64,000 nt of DNA from Lepturacanthus savala (GCA_030544235.1 CM060484.1:18870531-18934530), one strand, 5' to 3'; positions 1-12,230 are shown, numbered from the stretch's first letter. The notes: generated by a model not told the origin, from the sequence alone. Numbers and translations are program-made.

Positions 1-34
1 TGGGCCGCCATCTCCCTGACTGGACTCCCTGACG

Positions 35-58
35 CACACACACACACACTCACACACT
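35..58. repeat. (CA)n microsatellite
   Basis: CA dinucleotide run with one TC interruption. Frames read across it are artefacts. Confidence 0.9.
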
Positions 59-208
59 ACAGCTCATACAATTATCATAAGCATTGCATTAGGCCACTTC
101 AGCTATCAGTTGTAGCTGAGATGGAAAATAAAATGAATCACAATCCTCATATGAAGGGTCATCTTGAAGAATATAGTCGTCGAAAAAGAGGTAAAAAAGA
201 AATAGGTG

Positions 209-214
<6 letters not shown>

Positions 215-256
<42 letters not shown>
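215..256. repeat. (GT)n microsatellite
   Basis: About 21 uninterrupted GT units. It yields a spurious His-Thr repeat frame on the minus strand. Confidence 0.95.
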
Positions 257-260
<4 letters not shown>

Positions 261-800
261 GAAAAGCTATGCGCTGAAGTAATCATAGTAGCTCCCTTTT
301 GTAGCACACTATCAAATTATGAAAAGAAAAAAAATACAATAAAGACCAGTTTAGCCTGTCGGCGTTATATTATAAAATTTAAATGACATATTTGGGTTAA
401 AATGAGGTCCAATTTAGCGTTGCATATTCAATACCCCATAGACCACAGTACTTTGGTTTCAGAGAGGAATAATGAGACGGCAGCAGCAGAGAATGGAGTC
501 GGTTTGTGAAGAATCCTTGTGTCACTGGAGTTTTCCTTATCTCCTCTCTCCCATCTCTTCTGTTCCCCTGTTTTCTTTTTATTGTCCTCAACAGAGCTGG
601 AAACCGCTCCCCGTGTTCCTCAAGGCTTCGTATCCCTTTCTTGTGAAGGGGAATGTGTTCAATAATTAAATAAATAAAAGCCGCCTTAATGTTTTATGAA
701 TGGCGTTCCCGTTTCATCACAGCGGCAACGGATACGCCGCGCTCTCGTTGACGAGACCCTTGTTAAAGTGTGAGGATTAAAAAGTGATAGTGGTAGTTAT
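257..800. other. Single-copy stretch with terminal-exon-like signals
   Basis: No repeat family recognised. A pyrimidine-rich tract ends in the acceptor-like tcctcaacag (AG at 593-594). It is followed by 24 sense codons (SWKPLPVF...), a TAA at 667-669 and two overlapping AATAAA signals at 669-678. This has the shape of a short last exon on the plus strand, but nothing upstream or in the peptide supports a gene. The combination can arise by chance in AT-rich DNA. Confidence 0.2.
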
Positions 801-1825
801 CAGTGGTGGAAGAAGTAGAAGTAAAAGTAGAAATACTGTCCTCTGAAAATATTACATTACAATTAAAAGTCCTGAACTGAGTAAAAGTATAGACATATTA
901 GCAGAAAAATGTACTTAATGGATCAAAGATAAAAGTATTATTCATACAGAATGAGTCCTGTTAGAGTTTTACTATTGTGTATATTTTTACCCCCAACAAA
1001 TACATGTAAGCGTATATCATTGTGGAGCCAATTTAGGATACGTTCTTTAGATTTATACTAATAGTACTGCATGTATGTATGTATCATATGTCTACTACTA
1101 ATAATACTACACATTTATACAGTTATGGAAAAATAATAAGAGACCACTGCAGAATTATCGTTTTTTCTGATTTTATTACTTATAGTTATGTGTTTGGGCA
1201 TAAGGAACATTTTTGTGAGAGTCTATGAACTCAAACAAAATTTATGACAAAATGACAAATGGTCAAAATAACAAAAGATATACAATGTTTTAGGACCTCA
1301 AACAATGCAAAGAAACGAGATCAAATTCAGTTTTAAACAACATAATACTAATGTTTACACTTAGTGAGTTCAGAAATGAATATTTGGTGCAAAAACCCTT
1401 ATTTTTAATCACAGCTGTCTTCACAAGTCTTTCACATTATTCTTGGTTCAGGTGTTTATCTAATCAGTACCTCTTTAAGCAGAATGAGGTGTGCCTGTGT
1501 TGGAATTCAACAGATGCTGAAATGAAATGGCTGGAATACATGTAGGAATGCTGATTTTAGAAAAAAAAAATGCAGTGGTCTGTTTTTTTCAGAGCTGTAT
1601 ATACAGTATATACATATCACCTTTCACATAAATTGCAGAGACAATTTAAATATGTATTTATTAAAATATATTTAGAAAAACCGTTATTAAAACAATTACA
1701 ATTTTGTCAAATAAATGTAGAGTAGAAAGTACTAAGAAATTCTTACTGAAATGTAGTGGAGTGGAAACATAAACACTCATGTAAAACACTTTGACTAAAT
1801 GCACTTTAATTTCAAATACTGGCAG
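801..1825 (+). mobile_element. Stepped-motif MITE, copy A (interrupted)
   Basis: Starts with cagtggtggaagaagtag and continues with recurrent gtaaaagta/gtacttaa words, typical of a very common non-autonomous teleost DNA transposon (probably hAT-like; class inferred). The right part carries the family signature aatgtagtggagtgg (from 1752) and a degraded end at about 1820. It shares tgtggagccaattt with copy B at 7143. A Tc1-like element (1120-1597) splits it. Confidence 0.75.
1120..1597 (+). mobile_element. Tc1-like transposon, internally deleted copy 1
   Basis: Terminal inverted repeats are visible. The left end cagttatgg...agaccactgca pairs with the right end tgcagtggtc...cagagctg, each next to TA (1118-1119 and 1598-1599), the Tc1/mariner target. 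At about 480 bp it is far below the roughly 1.5 kb of a transposase-bearing Tc1 element and has no transposase frame. The 64-codon frame at 1351 lies inside it and is not a gene. A second copy lies at 37405 in the opposite orientation. Confidence 0.85.
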
Positions 1826-2349
1826 TTATAACAACTGAAACAAACTATCTAATAGACAATTAACATATTACCTATGTATGTATTACCTATGTGGTATTAT
1901 TATGTAGTAACATGTACTCCATGTTTCCACCACGCCGGTACACCCTTACAGTCCACTGACTCAGCCAGCCATCTCCAGTATTTTCAGAAGTGCATCGCTT
2001 GCCAGTTCCTATCTATCAACTGTTCTTTGCGACCTTGGGAAGGTGCAAAGAATCACTACTCAATCAATGCTATTAATTAATCACGTTTCCTTCTGGAGTA
2101 CTACAGAGGCGCAGCGGCCAGGTGGTATTCCGAATCACTTATGCAATACCTGTGCGAACTGCCGGGTAACCGAGGGAGATACGGAGGATAGCACATCAAG
2201 CGCCGGGTCATTAATGCGTGTCTGCCTGTCGTTGCACTCTCCCCTCACTCCTGTTGGTCTGCCACTTCTTTCTGATGAGGAAATATTGAGTGGAGAACCG
2301 CAAAACCCCAGAGTTGTGTATCAGCAGCCTGCTGATGTGCTTGAACTGT
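1826..2349. other. No recognisable feature
   Basis: Moderately complex sequence with several short overlapping open frames on both strands and no recognisable protein or repeat. Confidence 0.5.
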
Positions 2350-2359
2350 GAAAGTGAGA

Positions 2360-2430
2360 AGGAGGGGGGAGGAGGAGGAGGAGGAAGAGGTGGAGGTGTT
2401 GTTGTGGTAAAGGTGGAAGAGGGGGCATGG
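2360..2430. repeat. GGA/GGT purine-rich low-complexity tract
   Basis: A GGA-type run (2366-2388) continues into G/T-rich sequence. It explains the poly-Gly and poly-Ser frames read across it. Confidence 0.8.
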
Positions 2431-2689
2431 ACTTCTCATGCAGGTGGAATTGTTTTCTATCTGCTGAGCTGGAAAACATTTCAGAGAAAGTGTGTGGGAG
2501 GTTTTGTAGGAGAATGCCAAACCTTGCTGTGCTGAATAGTGAAGCTTCAAAATGCAGCACTGGAATTACAGAAATGTTCATCATTTTGTCAAATGTCTTA
2601 TTATAATATACATTTGAGCAATGTCAACTTAAAACACAGTTATAACTAGCATTTTAATTATTGAATAATATTTCAGTAGCACTATGATT

Positions 2690-2845
2690 CCCATGTCTAT
2701 AATGTATTACAAACATACATATGTTATAATCATATTATAATGCTGCATATCATTACAACACATTATAAAGAATTTAAGGATCAAATATTATAAATCTTCA
2801 TAATAGTGCATTACAACAGTGATTATAATTATTATAAATAGGGAT
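2690..2845. repeat. ATTATAA-rich dispersed repeat remnant
   Basis: Repeated words of the type cattataatg, acattataa and gcattacaac in both orientations. This pattern is typical of a dispersed teleost repeat. Boundaries are approximate and the class is unknown. Confidence 0.45.
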
Positions 2846-3420
2846 GTTCTGATTACCAATTAATCATCATCTTTATGTTATTAGTTAATACAAAAACACA
2901 ATCAATTGTCTTAATGTAATAAATCAAATGGGGAAGTGCCATGGTGATATATATGTTAAAATATGTACCCTGTTCACCTGGAGTTTATCACCTAGATAAC
3001 AAAAACTGGCAAACTTATGGTGACCACAGACACACAACAGTTTCTGCCTTATTAGAACATTCATCACAACCGGATACCGTAGATGTGTAGAGCTTTGCAC
3101 TATGAAAAAGCCATGACTGAGGCAGAGAGCTGAACAAAACACCTGCATTAAACTGTGAGCACAGTCAAATGCACCACGGTGAGATGAACAGATGCAGTGA
3201 CATCATCAATTAGTTAAAACAAAGGGAAACATGTAAATGGTTAGAAACCATAATAGATCCTGCAAGGGTATTATAACTTTCTACCTTGGAAATAAAAGCT
3301 TCTCATCCTCCACACAGACCCTGGTCTCACTTCAGTAGTTCCTGTCAGCTGCGACATGCTCTCAGGTGTGTTACTCCACCTTCAAGTGTTCAGGTTGTCC
3401 AGTTCTTTCCCGAACAGTAG
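2846..3420. other. No recognisable feature
   Basis: AT-rich sequence with no long frame and no repeat family recognised. Confidence 0.5.
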
Positions 3421-3540
3421 CTCAGGAACACCTGGAGGGATTTTCTTCAAATTTGGCACAAAGGTCCACCTGGACTCAACGATGGACTGATTAGATCGTG
3501 GTTGTTTAAGGGTCAAGGTCACTGTGACTAAATAAATCAG
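3421..3540 (+). repeat. Dispersed repeat fragment (caaatttggcac family)
   Basis: Contains tcttcaaatttggcacaaag followed by ccacctggactcaa and gtcaaggtcactgtgac. I know this word order as a widespread fish and marine-animal dispersed repeat; its class is uncertain to me. A partial, diverged copy. Confidence 0.6.
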
Positions 3541-5869
3541 ATATTTGGGTATAACCCAATAATTTATATCGTCACTCTATTAAACCTCTCAAGACGTGCC
3601 CCCTTTTCAGTCTTTTTTGTGAAAATGGTATGCAAGTAGTAAGTAGCACAGTTCCCACATGTCACATGTCACATGTAGTTTCTAAAGCCCGGGCTATTGG
3701 CTGTCAGATTTGGATGGTCTCGTCATGGGAAATTTCCATTGGGTCACACTGCTGTCCATCAAAACAAAGGCGGTCAAACTTTTGTAGTCGGTCCTCATCT
3801 TTCCAGCTGACTCTCTCCTGACCCCATGCTTCCATTGGGTCGCTCATGGTGTCAATAAATGCGAAACTACTTCAAGACCATAATTGTTGCATTATTTGCC
3901 CATACAAAAGCAACGATTACTGTGATTCATTTACAGCAATACTACACTTCAGAGTATGTCTTAAGATGTTAAAAGAACAGCCTAAGTAATTTTTAGACAA
4001 AAGTGAGTTTTTGACCCAACTCATCTCTTGATGAGTAAAATCACCTTAATTCTGAGTTGAAAGGATCATACTCTCTATGCCTTTTAGACGATGGAGATTT
4101 TCATTTTATTTTTTGCTTAAGTCAGAGATTATTATTTATTCTTTAGGATAAAATGCTTTGACTTGTGCAATTTAACAAGCTTTCATGATGGCGGCTGTTT
4201 TAAGAAGATTCTATGCTGCCGAAGTTATACTTTAATAAAAATTTAATATCAAGTGCTATGCACATCAATTAATTCAATAAATATATAGCCAAATATAAAG
4301 AAAGTTCCTGCATCCTCAGTCCATTAAACAGGTGTCATTACTTCAGTGAAAATTTCCCACATCTCAAGTTCCAAAAAATCGGATGTCAGAAACACCTCGA
4401 AATTCTGGTGATTGTATTGATATCCTGTGCTGCTGGGGTGAGGATGTGTATGAATCATCCATGTTTTAGAATTTGTTGCATTATCTCCCGTCATGGCTAC
4501 AACTTTTCATCAGAATCAGCTTTATTGACTGAGTTTGCTAACCGCAACAACCGGGTTGCAGACATAAAACCAAAAACTGATGTTTGTAGTTTCTTGTTTC
4601 TTTCACTATCTCTGTTTTACTTGCCGTTTCTCTCTTCACGTTTCCTTTATGTTTTATCTCCCATGTTGGAAAAATTAGTTCTTTTATGTTCACTTTGACT
4701 CTTCAAACTGTTTTAGGTAAAGCAGCATATCAGTGGTAATTATAGCACCTTCCTAAGTGTAAGGATTAAAGTGACTGAATTCAGAACAAAAGATGAGACA
4801 AAGTCTTAAATTGTGTTGCAGAAATAATTGTTTCCCCTGGTTCCTGAGATGTTGAGAGAGAAAAGTGTTTTGCACATTTGTGTCTCATGTTTTACGATGA
4901 CGGTCTTACACAAAGCGCTGTTTCGGGACTGTAGTACACTAAACACAGTTGACTAATAAACTGTGTAATAAACATTACCTTCCAACACACAGATCAGGAG
5001 GAATTGTCTTAAATGAGTGAGGGGTACAGTATTTTTTTTTTCCAAAAACAAAACAAATCTTAAAGGATTTGCTCCCTGTTTATCTGAAGATATTCAGTGT
5101 TGTGCAGACTTCATAAGAGCTATCTCAAAGTTTAAAACAAAGTACTTCACATTCATAGTGCAAGATTTGAATTTTGTACCCAAGTTCAAAGTCCCAAAAT
5201 AAACCAATTTATTAATTTCTTGCATTTTATGACTTGTTTTTTTTTCATATAATTTAAAAAATGTGCCTAATGCAGAAATGAAAGGGATATTGTTATTATG
5301 ATGTTTTAACAACCGATTTAAACATAAAAATGCTGCAGTAAAACAACTTTGCAACTTTTATACAGCGATTCTGATTCTAACAAGGGTCAGAGATCGACGG
5401 GTCTAGAAATGCACCGGCCCCAGACTGCTATGAATCTCATGACCTTCACCTGAGGCATTTATGGTTTACATGGTAAAACAGGCAATAAAGAAGTGAATGA
5501 TTACTTTCACACTAGTGCACTGCTGACTATAGTAAGTGAAGTGTAAGCCGATCTGTTTTCCTGAAGCAGGCCGTACTATAAATTGTGTAAAAGCATAATA
5601 TATTTTTTAAATATATTAAACGTCCCGGTAATCTGGTTTATGTGCAAACAATTACAGAGTCAGTGTTTGTAATAACCTCTACTGTCAGCCCATACAGTCA
5701 CATGTACAATTCTTCACCTTGTGCCTGCGTGGTTAATGTGAGAGCAGCAGCAGCAGGGACTGCTACTGCCACTGCCGCCGCCGCCCTTGGAAAAGCGAGT
5801 CACCTCCAGCGACATCATGGGTGTATTGTGCTTTCCAACATTATTTGTATAAACAGCTATTGATCCTTG
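3541..5869. other. No gene or clear repeat
   Basis: AT-rich unique-looking sequence. A short piece at 4507-4530 (catcagaatcagctttattg) resembles a common teleost repeat word but is too short to call. The frames at 4408, 5017 and 5094 have no recognisable product. Confidence 0.5.
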
Positions 5870-6385
5870 GGGGAGGACTGGCACAAGTCAGCAACTTTAT
5901 CAACAGCTGAAAAGAAATGAAATTACATTTTTTGATGGATGCTCCTGTCAGACAAAAAGAAAAACAAATGCCTACAGCATCAGCGGTTGCAATCCTCACC
6001 CAACAATGATTGTGCAGGTATGCCCGGCTGTACTGTAAGTTAAAATAATAGCCTTTTAGATCCAACACAGGCCTTATTATTTATTTATATGAATGGAGCA
6101 GCGCTGCCACTCCTGGTGGTTACTAATTTGCCTGTTTTTGGCTGTTGCACCTTCACTTTCCTTTAATGTTGCCTTGTTAACTCTCGCCCCGGTGATCGAA
6201 ACGTAATTCCCCTGAGCGAGAGTATAGGCTTGAGCAGCAGCCCTTAGACTGAGAGCGCTAATGAGATCCCAGCGAGCTCTTTCATAATGAAACATCTTTG
6301 AGGCCAATTGTCCATCACTAATAATCGTATGGTAATAACCGGAGCATAAACCTGCACATAGGCTCATTTTCACTTTTAAGCGTAC
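5870..6385. other. Candidate conserved non-coding block
   Basis: High-complexity, repeat-free sequence with balanced composition, especially 6090-6370. Words such as gcgctaatgagatccc and ctaataatcgtatggtaat are typical of homeodomain-rich enhancers. It stands out against the AT-rich, repeat-rich flanks. The 98-codon minus frame across it has no recognisable domain. Conservation was not tested. Confidence 0.3.
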
Positions 6386-6904
6386 TCTACCTTTTCAGGG
6401 TAACAAAAAAAAAATAGAGAAAAATTAAAATAAAATTAGAAACCAATGAGGAATGAATGAGTAGGTGGAAATAAAGTAAGTTTGTTAAAGAAGGAAAACA
6501 TGGAGGTGTAGTATAAGGTACTAGGAAGGTAAATGAAGGAAAATAGCCTTTTATTTCATTAAAAAAGCACAAATGATCACTATAAGTATTAGCATGAATA
6601 AGTGATCAATTAAGCTGGTTGTGGTGTGAGTGTATTTGGGCTGGGGTGGCGGGGAGGCTTGTGGATAGCGTTAACTAATGTTGCTTTAATGTAGTTGGTA
6701 ACAAATGAGCCATTCATCATATGCTCCTTCCTCATTTACAACTGGTGCAGGTTGGGAGGACTGCATTAGCGCCACCACTGGGACTGGCAAGCTGGGAAAA
6801 CGTAATGGAATCTAAATTGATGCCATCCAAAATCACAGTGTGTGCACAGCAATAATTAGGGATTCAGGGAGAGACACAGGGAGCCGTTTGCATGTCATTA
6901 TAGG
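6386..6904. other. A-rich then unique sequence, nothing identified
   Basis: An A-rich stretch at 6400-6560 is followed by ordinary sequence up to the stepped MITE. No gene signal. Confidence 0.5.
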
Positions 6905-7468
6905 CAGTGGAAGATGAAGTACTCGGATCCTTTACTTGAGTAACGTCGACATACTTTTGGCAAAAATATGCTCAAAAACAAGAATAAGTACGAAAAAAAA
7001 CGTAATAACCAGTAAAAGTCCAGAGCTATTTTCAGCATAATGTACTTGAAGTATCAAAAGTAAAAGTATTCATTATGCGTAGTAGTATATTATACTACTT
7101 GTTTTTAATAACAAAATACATTTTAATGTTTTATTTTCTCAGTGTGGAGCCAATTTGATATACTTTTGGTTCGATTAATTGTAATGGTACTGCATCATAA
7201 TATTTGGCAATCTTCTCACACACAGTGCCTACAAATTTAAAAAGAAAAGAGTGAAAATTTAAGAGAATATTGATAATAGAATATTCAAAGTTTGAATTGA
7301 ACATATTAAATTGAACATATTATTATCTGCATCTGAAGAGTAACTGAAGCTCCACTACACTACTAAATGTAAAAAGTGGCATCAAATGGAAATATTCAGG
7401 TGAAGTATCCCAAAATTATTCTTAAGAACAGTATTTGGGCAAATGCACTTAGTTACATTCTGCCACTG
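6905..7468 (+). mobile_element. Stepped-motif MITE, copy B
   Basis: Left end cagtggaagatgaagtactc; right end gcacttagttacattctgccactg. The interior has stepped words (agtaaaagtcc, atgtacttgaagtatc, aaaagtattcattatgc) and the family word tgtggagccaattt. Most complete uninterrupted copy in the window. I see no clear 8-bp target duplication. Confidence 0.85.
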
Positions 7469-8637
7469 GTGCCTGTTCAATAAATTGGCAAATAAAGGTT
7501 TTAAAAAAAAAAAAAAACACACCCCAGCAAGAAATGTCTTCAAAGGCCGATCAAATTCACAGAAACATTGCATCACTTGAGCCGGTTGAGAGCATAATGA
7601 ATATGCAGCCACAGACTGAATATCATTAATTTAAAAAAATAAAATAAAAAAAAATAAAAGATTCAAGGGCAAGGACCTCCAAGGTGTTTTTATAATTTCA
7701 TCTCCATGGTTACAATGACAGACCATGTGAATGGCTTCTGAACAGAAGGCACATCACTCAGATGCTCTTCAACATGTTTTATTTTTCAATGCCCCTTTTC
7801 ACGAGGGTTAAAATTACAGAGAGGAAACATGAACAAAAAAAAAAAATTCACATAGAGCTTTATTTTCATGCCTTTCTTTCTCTGGTCATAACACGATTCA
7901 GCTGAAATGGTAAAAAAAAAAAATAAAAAATGAATACCTTAGAGGAACGTGTTGGAAACTGGAACATTAATGGTATAATTACAGCTCAGCAGAGATGTCT
8001 AATGATCTGAGTTTCCGGAGAAAGCCATTATCTGTGTAGAGTCAGGGGGCTCGTCCACACGGACTCGGTGACGGGTCAGTAGGAGAAAGACTAGCAGAGC
8101 CAGGATAAACACAGAGCCACGGCTCAGCCTGGCACTGGCCACACTGGCCTCAGCAGAACACGCTCGCCAACATGGACACACTGTATATTCATGGTCAAAT
8201 AAACATACAAACGCTGGACCACTGGACCGTGACAGACTGTTTAGTCTACTACTGCTGAGGCTAAAAACAGCAAATAGAAATGGCTCATTGCCCAGTATAT
8301 CCGGGCCATTCACTAAAACCACACAACTATAGAGATGTTTGCTTTGGAAGTAATCACTCTGTAATACGTTAGATAGAAGGTACAAATACTCGCCATTATG
8401 AGATTTATGAGAGTAATACTGCATTTGTTTCCTTCACGGTTTAACCTATAAGACAGAGCGCACGCCTCTATATTGACAGAAGGAAAAAAAAAAGACAAAC
8501 ACAGTCGCACTCTAGAGAAGGGCTACTCAAATACGAGTCTCGGAGGCCCACTTAATGAATTTCCACTGCGTCAAAGGTCTGGTTAGAGTGCATTGTTGTA
8601 CATCATGATACTCCAGCGCTCTGGAAATATACAGTAT
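7469..8637. other. No gene called; several A-runs
   Basis: Contains A-homopolymers at about 7502-7516, 7841-7852 and 7911-7929. A 141-codon minus-strand frame (ATG at 8424, stop near 7999) encodes a hydrophobic stretch FILALLVFLLL, but no family is recognisable, there are no splice context or paralogue cues, and the flanks are repeats. Left uncalled. Confidence 0.4.
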
Positions 8638-9449
8638 TTACACTCCTGTTTGAAAGTTTGGGGTCACCCAGACACTTTTGTGTTTTCCAGGAAAAGTCAC
8701 ACTTTTATTTACCACCATGAGTTGTAAAATGTTGCCTCACAGCAAAAAGGTTGCAGGTTCCACACTTTGGTCTGGGACCTTTCTGTGTGGAGTTTGCATG
8801 TTCTCCATGTGTCTGCCTGGGTTGTCTCCGGGTTCTCCGGCTTCCTCCCACAGTCCATAAACATGCTGATGTTAATTGGAGATTCTAATTTGCCCATAGG
8901 TGTGTGAGTGAATGGCGTGTGTGCCCCATGATAGGCTGGCAACCATCTGGGATGTATCCCTGCCTCTCGCCTGTAATGCGCTGGGATTGGCTCCAGCAGA
9001 CCTCACGACCCTAAAGAGGAATAAGCAAGTATAGAAAATGACTGACTGACATTGACAAGGTTAGGAATAATGATTTGTATTTGAAATAATAATTTGTTCC
9101 TTCAAACTTTGCTTTCTTCAAAGAAAGGTCAGTTTTATAGCTTTTTTTAAATCAGCTAAACAGTTTTCGGCTGTACTATCATGGTTGCTCAAGGGTTTTC
9201 TAATCATCCATTAGCCTTCTGACGCAATGAGCAAACATTTTGCACAATTAGAACACTGTAGTGATAGTTGCTGGAAATGGGCCCCTATACACCTATGTAG
9301 ATATTGCACCAAAAAACAGACTTTTGCAGCTAGAATAGTCAATTACCACATTAGCGATGTATAGAGTGTATCTCTGATTAGTTTAATTTGTTTAAGTTAT
9401 CTTTATTGAAAAAAACAGTTTCTTTCAAAACTTCTGAATGGTAGTGTAT
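8638..9449 (+). mobile_element. Tc1/mariner-type MITE, copy 1 (split by SINE-like insert)
   Basis: Left end cctgtttgaaagtttggggt; right end cttctgaatggtagtgta. These match the ends of the complete copy at 21483. Internal words shared with the other copies include agtcacacttttattt, gatagttgctggaaatgggc and gcagctagaatagtca. A SINE-like sequence interrupts it at 8735-9050. Confidence 0.85.
8735..9050 (+). mobile_element. SINE-like repeat, copy 1 (inside MITE)
   Basis: Carries gtggagtttgcatgttctcc (8787-8806), a cggcttcctcccacagtcc block, a taattggagattctaatttg block, and a tail gctccagcag...gaataagcaagtatagaaaatgactgactgac. This is a very abundant fish family. The head cctcacagcaaaaagg...caggttccacac resembles a decayed Pol III B box, so I treat it as SINE-like; the class is not certain. 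MITE sequence resumes at attgacaagg (9051). Confidence 0.8.
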
Positions 9450-10227
9450 GTCATGATACGAGACACCTTCCATCTGAGAAACTGAAAAAAAGACATCTTG
9501 GGGTCATCAGATCATGCAAGATGGTTGGTTGTTCAAACCACTGTGGTGGTTCAGACACAAACGGGTTAACTGGCGAGACAGATTCTCATGAATCCAGCTG
9601 GGCTGCAAGGTTAGTGTGTTGATGCAACACGCTAACCTCTGTCTTCGAACTTCCCTTGGGGAAAAATGAAGGCTTATTTCTCAGTCCAGTCAGGCTTAAA
9701 CGCACATTTTTCACTGTCAACCTTTCTAGTTTTGAACAATAAGAGCCAGCTCACTCCATTCATGATAATAATGAAAAAGAAAGACTATGACTGCACTCCA
9801 AATAGCCTTTTTTAAATTAATTGCCACAGTGGTTTTCAAAATTCCATTTTACTTCATCAATCGGAACTCTTATGCTCCACAACCTCGCCCACTGTGTTGA
9901 CGAGTGGGAGGCTCGATGACTACAGCTGAGATGAGTGGATGTCACTCAAAAGTCGTCTGGGTCAGAGGAACCTACTGAGATGTGTATACATTCTTTCCTA
10001 AGACCAGAGTGACTGTGAGCCAACTCGCAGGCGATCCTACCGCTCACAGTTCGGTCACAGCCGGACTGCGAGTGGTAAGATTGCTTGCAGGTGCACATGT
10101 GGATCAGCCCCTTACATTCCCGAAGCCAACCACAAACATGTTAATGCAAATCCACATGAAGATTGATGCAATGATATTAGCAATGGACCTTATAGTGCAT
10201 CATGGTGGCCAAGGAAACTAATTTATC
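9450..10227. other. Unique-looking sequence with one hairpin
   Basis: No repeat family or gene recognised. Contains the 31-nt hairpin listed separately and a 79-codon frame (9982-10221) with no recognisable product. Confidence 0.45.
9608..9638. repeat. Short inverted repeat (14-bp stem, 3-nt loop)
   Basis: The left arm aggttagtgtgttg and right arm caacacgctaacct pair over 14 bp with a single T/G position and an atg loop. Too short for a microRNA precursor. Confidence 0.8.
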
Positions 10228-10310
10228 CAGGGTTCCTGCAGGGTCTTAAAAAGTCTTGAAAGCATTGAATTTGGAAATAATACCTTAAAAAGACTTGAAT
10301 TTTGATATCC
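10228..10310 (+). repeat. Dispersed repeat fragment (gtcttaaaaagtcttgaa)
   Basis: The words gttcctgcagggtcttaaaa, agtcttgaa and ccttaaaaagacttgaattt match a dispersed vertebrate repeat that I recognise by this phrase. Class unknown. Confidence 0.65.
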
Positions 10311-11740
10311 GGGTCTCCGGGTGCAGTATACACATGTTTCAGAATTAAACAAAATGACAGTACTTAGAGTATTAAGTGCAGACAGTATTCACAGTGCCCT
10401 AACTACTATGGATGAGGTTTTAATGAAAAAATATTTTATATGAGCGTAATACGCATTTAATTCAAATATATATGAACACATTAAAAAAAGTTTTTCTTTG
10501 CCGGTAGGTCTGTCAAATAGGCTGTGAAATAGGTATTAAGATTCGGATAAATGGTCTTCAATTTGACTTGAAGGAACCTGTTATCAAAAGCAGAGATAGT
10601 AATAGAATGCTAATTATTACATAAATATATATTATTGGTATTATAGGTTATAGGAAGAGACTAAAATCAAGGTCAGGAAGAATGTGGTCATGTCGAAATG
10701 ATATAAATGTAATTTAATGTAGTTACATTGATTGTATGCAGACATTAGGTGTGTCATGATATTCAAGTACAACTTCTGTTATTTCATTATCTGAATGACA
10801 TACTGTATCCTTGCAGAGCGAGAGGTGCAGTTCGATTGCTGCTAGACTGCACCTTTTAATGACTATGCCCAATGATGACATGATAATTACTGTAGCTCCT
10901 AAGTGCCAATTTCCACAGTTTTCCAGAATGTGCATAAGCAAGAGTTAGAATGTGTGTAAGGAATTTTCCTTAGATGATTTGGTTTGATTCTTAACCATTG
11001 AGCTGCAAGAAATACCTTTGGAAAGCAGTACTACATTCTGAAAAATGTACTGGATGTAGTAGAGAATCACTGGATGAAGGAGATAAATCTAGATGAATCT
11101 CAGTAAATGAGACCCAATGTTGCAGTTAAAGCTTAAACTTGTTATTCAGTCCAAATCTGTTGAATATTCATAGTCTAAATGCAGCTAAAGAAAAGCTGCT
11201 TCTTTAACTGGCTTTTTGATACAATACACTGACACAAAATGTATTTTATCACCGAACAGCACAGATTTTGTTGTGAATTCATTCGCCAGCAAAATTAGAA
11301 AAAGAATAATTCATTGCGTCCAAACAAATAAAGTGCTTAATGATGCATTTAGAAACGCCTTAACACGCCTTAACAGAGACGATTGCCTTCTTTGTCCCTT
11401 AATTTTACAGCTGCTGTAGAAAAATGCACATTTATTGATGGCAAATACTGCAATTATAAATTCTGGAACAAAAGAGAAGTAATTATGTTCACCTAATTCT
11501 ACAGCAGACTAGCCCTCAATTAACTTGTCCTAATCTAATTCTAAACAAACAAAAGCGTTGTTTAACTTTTGACGGGTTAGGGGAAGATATTGATGTTAAC
11601 CTCTGTTCACAGTGTATTTAGTTCTACAAGACACACTTACACCACAACTAACCTGCTTTCTAATTCAGCTTCATCAATACAGATCCACACAAAATCAGAA
11701 TTCTCTGATGTAGAGGCTGCTGCCTCTGGCCAGTACTGTA
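10311..11740. other. No gene; ordinary AT-rich sequence
   Basis: No recognisable repeat. 11200-11520 is of somewhat higher complexity (attcgccagcaaaattagaa) and could include conserved non-coding sequence. Confidence 0.4.
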
Positions 11741-12230
11741 CCTTCTGGCCCTAATTGGAACGTTCTTCACCAGGGATGTCTAGCAATTATACAGGCTGCC
11801 TCGTTACAGTTATAAATAAGAAAAAAGCAATTAATGATGCCACTGATGCATTGTCTGAACACGGCTAGATTGCTCTGTTATGTCTCTCTATAAAAGGTTC
11901 ATTTGAGGTCATTTTAAATCATGAGACACGGCTGATGTCAGACTTTTCATGTCTCCTGACAGACATGAAGGAAATTTGTAGCGTTAGAACTGCTGTTTTT
12001 GTATAACTGTGTTTTTCATCCAAAAGCGTAACCCTGCCACCACTCATAAATTTTGGAATGATGGATAACTGGAGGCCGCCACTAACTTTTAATCCGACAA
12101 ACAGCCTAAGAACGCAACTTTGCATATCACTCAGCGGAGCATTGATCATTGAACCAGACAAACTGTCGCGCTACTCATTAAACAAGCCGTAAACATTAGC
12201 GCGTGGGAACAAAGCGGTCTGACCTTGAAC
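11741..12230. other. Candidate conserved non-coding block
   Basis: Repeat-free, high-complexity sequence with words such as ccctaattggaacg, gcaattaatgatgcc and cattaaacaagccgtaaac. It ends at a T homopolymer (12238-12253). The 80-codon minus frame has no recognisable domain. Regulatory role inferred only from character. Confidence 0.3.

Noticed and set aside
215..256. CRISPR-like or satellite arrays at GT/CA/AT runs here and elsewhere
   Set aside because: They are plain dinucleotide microsatellites; there is no spacer structure.
1351..1545. 64-codon plus frame
   Set aside because: Lies wholly inside the Tc1-like deletion derivative; the frame is not transposase.
7999..8424. 141-codon minus-strand ATG frame with a hydrophobic segment
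   Set aside because: No family recognised, no promoter, splice or polyadenylation context, and flanks are transposons. An unknown dispersed repeat or chance is likelier than a gene.
8735..8780. Possible tRNA gene from a B-box-like caggttccacac
   Set aside because: It is the head of a SINE-like repeat; no cloverleaf can be drawn.
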